DNA of 64,000 bases from Aerococcus loyolae (GTDB lineage: Bacteria; Bacillota; Bacilli; Lactobacillales; Aerococcaceae). The stretch spans positions 558,001-622,000 of the forward strand of contig NZ_CP126958.1 in NCBI RefSeq assembly GCF_002871915.2, written 5' to 3'. Below, one piece after another: positions 60,645 to 64,000 of the stretch. Positions within the stretch are counted from its first letter, which is position 1; each line of letters starts with the position of its first letter. A program made the position numbers and the translations under genes. The notes beneath the pieces are model-generated. The model was not told the DNA's origin and did no database searches. It saw only the letters and a program-made list of their open reading frames with translations.

Positions 60645-60871
60645 AAGCAAGTCAGTGATAGAAGACTGAATATAATCAACTTGTATAAGAGACAGGCTAG
60701 ATGGTGCAAATGCCTGACAGGTTTTATAGGATACCACTTCTTAGACTTTCTATTATGACGTTAGCGCAACGTTATCAGCGTACTAGAGACACAATAGGTG
60801 TAAACTAGGGTGGAACCACGATATGAATTAGTAATCGTCCCTTCTGAGCATGCTCAGAAGGGATTTTTTTA
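60645..60871 (+). promoter_or_regulatory. T-box leader of thrS
   Basis: Fills most of the 303-base gap before thrS. Stem I includes AAGAGACAGGCTAGATGGTG. A threonine specifier ACC is in GGATACCACTTCT near 60733. The T-box is AGGGTGGAACCACG at 60807-60820. The terminator is CCCTTCTGAGC / GCTCAGAAGGG plus TTTTTTT (60839-60870). TGGA in the T-box would pair with a U73 tRNA-Thr end. Uncharged tRNA-Thr raises thrS expression. Confidence 0.93.
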
Positions 60872-60889
60872 TAGGAGGAATTTGATAAA

Positions 60890-62845
60890 ATGATACAGTT
60901 AACTTTTCCTGATCAAAGTGTAAAGGAATTTGAAGCCGGTGTGAGTGGCCGCGATGTGGCTAAATCTATTAGCAATTCTTTAGCCAAACGGGTAGTTGCT
61001 TACACCTTAAATGATGAATTAAAAGGCTTAGATGAAGCCATTGAAAGTGATGGCAGCATTCGTTTAATCGACCCTAAGAATAAAGAAACTGAACAAGAAG
61101 CCTTAGATATTCTCCGCCATTCCAGCGCCCACTTATTGGCTCAAGCCTTACGCCGTCTCTATCCTGACATTAAATTTGGGGTAGGACCAGCCATCGAAAA
61201 TGGTTTCTACTATGACACCGATAATGGTCAAGGCCAACAAGTGAGTGAGGAAGACTTGCCACGGGTTGAAGCTGAGATGGAAAAGATTGTTAAAGAAGAC
61301 TACCCAGTGGTAGGTAAGGAAGTTAGCCGTGAAGAAGCCAAGGAAATCTTTAAAAACGATCCTTATAAGCTAGAGATTATTGCTGATTTACCTGAAGGTG
61401 CCACCCTCACCACCTATAGCCAAGGAGAATTTACTGACCTCTGCCGGGGTGGACATGTTCCTTCAACAGGCTATATTAAACACTTTAAATTACTCTCCTT
61501 AGCAGGGGCTTACTGGCGAGGAAACTCTGACAACGCCATGATGCAAAGAGTTTATGGGACGAGTTACTTCAATGAAAAAGACCTTAAAGAGGATCTTAAA
61601 CGTCGCGAAGAAGCTAAGGAACGTGACCACCGTAAAATTGGTAAAGAATTAGATCTCTTTATGATTGATCCTAAAACTGGACAAGGTCTGCCATTCTGGT
61701 TACCAAACGGAGCAACCATTCGCCGTCAAGTTGAACGCTATATTGTCGACAAGGAAGTTCAAGCCGGTTACCAACACGTCTATACCCCAATCATGGCTGA
61801 TGTAGACTTATACAAGACGTCTGGTCACTGGGATCACTATAGTGATGACATGTTTCCAACCATGGATTTTGAAGATGGCGAAAGCTTTGTCTTACGCCCA
61901 ATGAACTGCCCACACCACATTCGGGTTTACCAAAATAAGGTACATTCTTACCGGGAATTACCTATCCGTATTGCGGAACTAGGCATGATGCACCGTTATG
62001 AAAAATCAGGGGCCCTATCCGGTTTACAACGGGTAAGAGAAATGACCCTGAATGACTCCCATATCTTTGTGCGTTTAGACCAAATTAAGGACGAATTCAA
62101 GAGCATTTTACGTTTCATGCAAGATGCCTACCATGACTTCAATATTACTGACTACCGTTATCGTTTAAGTTACCGCGACCCTAAAGATACCAAGAAATAC
62201 TTTGATGATGATGAAATGTGGGAAAAAGCCCAATCCATGTTAAAGGAAGCTATGGATGAATTAGGCTTGGACTACTTTGAAGCCGAAGGGGAAGCCGCTT
62301 TCTACGGGCCTAAGTTAGACGTCCAAGTGAAAACCGCCCTTGGCAATGAAGAAACCCTTTCAACCATCCAATTAGACTTCCTCCTACCGGAAAAATTCGA
62401 TGTGACCTATGTCGGTGAAGATGGTCAAAACACCCACCGTCCTGTGATGATCCACCGGGGAATTGTTTCCACTATGGAACGTTTTGTAGCTTACTTAATT
62501 GAAGAGTATAAGGGTGCTTTCCCAACTTGGTTAGCTCCACAACAAGCTATTTTAATCCCAGTGAATGAAAACCAACATGCGGATTATGTCTACCAAGTGG
62601 CTAACCGCATGCGCAGTGAAGGACTTCGGATTGAAGTCGATGACCGTAATGAAAAAATGGGTTACAAGATTCGTGAAGCCCAAACCCGCAAAGTGCCTTA
62701 TCAATTAGTCTTTGGTGACAATGAAATTGAAAATGGCACGGTAACTGTTCGTCGTTATGGATCTAAGAAAACAGAAACTGTGGATTTAGATGAATTCATC
62801 AAGATGATCCATGCAGAAATTGAAAGTTATGGGGTAAAAGACTAG
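60890..62845 (+). CDS. thrS: Threonyl-tRNA synthetase
   Basis: 651 residues, full length. TGS domain about 1-62, editing (TGSThrRS) domains about 65-240 with the [11 protein letters not shown] motif. Class II catalytic core about 260-535 with [12 protein letters not shown] near 331 (zinc Cys and His), and an anticodon domain from about 545. AGGAGG precedes the ATG. Controlled by the T-box upstream. A long hairpin terminator follows. Confidence 0.97.
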   Translation: MIQLTFPDQSVKEFEAGVSGRDVAKSISNSLAKRVVAYTLNDELKGLDEAIESDGSIRLIDPKNKETEQEALDILRHSSAHLLAQALRRLYPDIKFGVGPAIENGFYYDTDNGQGQQVSEEDLPRVEAEMEKIVKEDYPVVGKEVSREEAKEIFKNDPYKLEIIADLPEGATLTTYSQGEFTDLCRGGHVPSTGYIKHFKLLSLAGAYWRGNSDNAMMQRVYGTSYFNEKDLKEDLKRREEAKERDHRKIGKELDLFMIDPKTGQGLPFWLPNGATIRRQVERYIVDKEVQAGYQHVYTPIMADVDLYKTSGHWDHYSDDMFPTMDFEDGESFVLRPMNCPHHIRVYQNKVHSYRELPIRIAELGMMHRYEKSGALSGLQRVREMTLNDSHIFVRLDQIKDEFKSILRFMQDAYHDFNITDYRYRLSYRDPKDTKKYFDDDEMWEKAQSMLKEAMDELGLDYFEAEGEAAFYGPKLDVQVKTALGNEETLSTIQLDFLLPEKFDVTYVGEDGQNTHRPVMIHRGIVSTMERFVAYLIEEYKGAFPTWLAPQQAILIPVNENQHADYVYQVANRMRSEGLRIEVDDRNEKMGYKIREAQTRKVPYQLVFGDNEIENGTVTVRRYGSKKTETVDLDEFIKMIHAEIESYGVKD

Positions 62846-62854
62846 TTAACTTGA

Positions 62855-62920
62855 CAACGTGCTTAGGCTTTTAAGCTAATGATCTAGTGACCAATTAGCT
62901 AAAAGCTGGCACGTTTTTTA
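62855..62920 (+). terminator. Long-stem terminator after thrS
   Basis: ACGTGC / GCACGT outer arms enclose CTTTTAAGCTAAT / ATTAGCTAAAAG, then TTTTTTAT. Confidence 0.85.
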
Positions 62921-62968
62921 TCAGCTAAAAGTAAGTGACTTCAAAAAAAGAAAAGTGGGTGGGAAAAG

Positions 62969-63346
62969 ATGATCAGGCAAATTATGCGCTTTATCCTGGT
63001 AGGTGGGCTAAGCACACTTCTTGATTTTATTGTCTTTAGCTTATTAATCAGCTGGAGAGTCCATTACTTAGGGGCTAATTTGTGTGCCTTTATACTTTCT
63101 CTAGCCTTTAACTATTGGGCCAGTATGCACTTTGTTTTTAGGTCTAGCTTTTCTAAGGAGGAGCGCTGGCAGGAATTTCTCCTGTTTTCAGTCTTAGCTC
63201 TTTCAGGCTTGCTGATTCAAGAACTGATCTTATACCTACTGATAGAGCAGCTGAGCCTAGACCCCCACCTGGCTAAGTTAGCGGGTATTCTTGTGGTCAT
63301 GGTTTATAACTTTCTTAGTCGAAAAGGATTATTAGAAAGCGAGTAG
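62969..63346 (+). CDS. GtrA-like membrane protein
   Basis: 125 residues with four membrane helices, which fill nearly the whole protein. [19 protein letters not shown] near residue 8, [13 protein letters not shown] near 46 and the closing [11 protein letters not shown] are typical of the GtrA family (PF04138). Such proteins are thought to flip or handle undecaprenyl-linked sugars. It may serve cell-wall or teichoic-acid decoration, possibly with a YfhO-type transferase such as the one at 33.2-35.9 kb. That link is inference. Ends five bases before the macrodomain gene. Confidence 0.82.
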   Translation: MIRQIMRFILVGGLSTLLDFIVFSLLISWRVHYLGANLCAFILSLAFNYWASMHFVFRSSFSKEERWQEFLLFSVLALSGLLIQELILYLLIEQLSLDPHLAKLAGILVVMVYNFLSRKGLLESE

Positions 63347-63350
63347 TGAT

Positions 63351-63815
63351 ATGACATTTCAAATCATTCATGGGGATATCACCCAAGTGGAAGTAGAAGC
63401 CATTGTCAATGCAGCCAACTCCTCCCTGCTAGGAGGTGGAGGTGTCGATGGGGCCATTCACCGGGCGGCGGGCCCTGAACTATTGGCCGAATGCAAGCAA
63501 TTAGGCGGATGTCCAACTGGTCAGGCAAAATTAACCCGCGGCTACCAATTACCCGCTGACTATGTTATTCACACGGTAGGGCCAGTTTGGCAGGGAGGCG
63601 ACCAGGAAGAAGAAGCGCTATTAACTTCTTGCTACCTAGAGTCTCTCCAGCTAGCTGCTAGTATCCCGGTAAAGTCGCTGGCCTTTCCACTAATATCTGC
63701 TGGAGTATATGGCTATCCCAAGGACCAAGCCTTGTCAGTGGCAAAAAATACCATTCAAGGCTTTTTAGCCACTTATCCCAAAGACCTCGATGTCTTTCTG
63801 GTCCTCTATCCCTAA
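63351..63815 (+). CDS. Macrodomain protein (ADP-ribose binding/hydrolase)
   Basis: 154 residues, a single macrodomain. [17 protein letters not shown] near residue 6, the substrate loop [18 protein letters not shown] near 20, and the second loop [11 protein letters not shown] near 117 are clear. These match YmdB/MacroD-type enzymes that hydrolyse O-acetyl-ADP-ribose or mono-ADP-ribosyl marks. It is somewhat shorter than YmdB at the C-terminus. Probably co-transcribed with the GtrA-like gene (five-base gap). The partner enzyme is not in view. Confidence 0.88.
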   Translation: MTFQIIHGDITQVEVEAIVNAANSSLLGGGGVDGAIHRAAGPELLAECKQLGGCPTGQAKLTRGYQLPADYVIHTVGPVWQGGDQEEEALLTSCYLESLQLAASIPVKSLAFPLISAGVYGYPKDQALSVAKNTIQGFLATYPKDLDVFLVLYP

Positions 63816-63843
63816 TAACTAACAGAGAGAAGGTAAAGCATTA

Positions 63844-64000
63844 ATGAAAGATGAGCAAAAAATCACCGCCCTGCATGATCATGTGCGGCAAAAAGTTAAA
63901 GCGAATTTTCCGCAAATTCTTGATATCAGCCAGTTCATTTTCCAACATCCAGAATTAGGTGACCAGGAATACGTCTCTTCGGACTACCTGGCCAATCTCC
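63844..64000 (+). CDS. M20 family amidohydrolase/peptidase, N-terminal part
   Basis: ATG at 63844 with GAGAGAAGG upstream; 52 residues are read before the window ends. FIFQHPELGDQEYVSSDYL is typical of the N-terminus of M20D amidohydrolases (AbgB-, HipO- and N-acyl-amino-acid hydrolase-like). Metal-binding residues lie beyond the window. It starts 29 bases after the macrodomain gene and may belong to the same operon. Confidence 0.75.
   Translation, partial: MKDEQKITALHDHVRQKVKANFPQILDISQFIFQHPELGDQEYVSSDYLANL

Overview
This 64 kb window looks like a chromosomal segment of a low-GC Firmicute of the order Lactobacillales, most plausibly Aerococcaceae (an Aerococcus-like organism). That assignment is inference from gene content, gene order and protein style; there is no rRNA or tRNA gene here to confirm it. 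Supporting signs are AGGAGG-type ribosome sites, several TTG starts, T-box leaders, a glmS ribozyme, a CtsR box, a cre site, and the Bacillota gene neighbourhoods yajC-comN, ytoI-nrnA, rhomboid-glcK-rhodanese and polA-mutM-coaE-nrdR-dnaB-dnaI-thrS.

Layout. 1-10 kb is a metabolic accessory region: the tail of an acylating aldehyde dehydrogenase with ptb and buk (aldehyde to acyl-CoA to acyl-phosphate to acid plus ATP), then a divergent cluster of a crotonase, a class III CoA-transferase, a LysR regulator, a FabK-like flavoprotein and an MFS carrier. A group IIC intron sits between the last two. 10.3-15.1 kb is a complete acetoin-dehydrogenase-type operon (lpd, acoA, acoB, acoC) with a cre site at its promoter. 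15.2-20.6 kb holds two tandem ClpB disaggregases; only the second has its own CtsR-controlled promoter. An IS1182-like element follows, sitting in what looks like the clpB terminator. 22.5-28 kb carries tgt, yajC, comN, dinB, ytoI and nrnA. 28.4-36 kb carries zwf, a DEAD-box helicase, a DUF1189 protein, a methyltransferase and a YfhO-type membrane protein. 36-41.4 kb carries a class B PBP, rpmG, rhomboid protease, glcK, a rhodanese-like protein and a 3-methyladenine glycosylase. 41.4-46.7 kb carries T-box-valS and ribozyme-glmS, followed by a second, nearly identical group IIC intron. 48.7-52.6 kb carries radC, an unknown membrane protein, mnmM (ytqB) and a LysM-bearing glucosaminidase. 52.8-62.8 kb is the replication/repair block ending in T-box-thrS. 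The window ends with a GtrA-like protein, a macrodomain protein and the start of an M20 amidohydrolase.

For novelty, the strongest signal is non-coding: a dispersed, modular family of intergenic hairpins at 28.06-28.42, 44.38-44.52 and 56.06-56.14 kb. Short constant flanks are kept while the hairpin between them changes sequence but keeps pairing. Other points of interest are the IS whose inverted repeats copy a local terminator arm, two near-identical terminator-targeting introns in direct orientation, the tandem clpB pair with unequal regulation, and a small LysR-linked CoA-ester cluster of unknown substrate. I saw no CRISPR array, prophage, toxin-antitoxin pair or recognised defence system.
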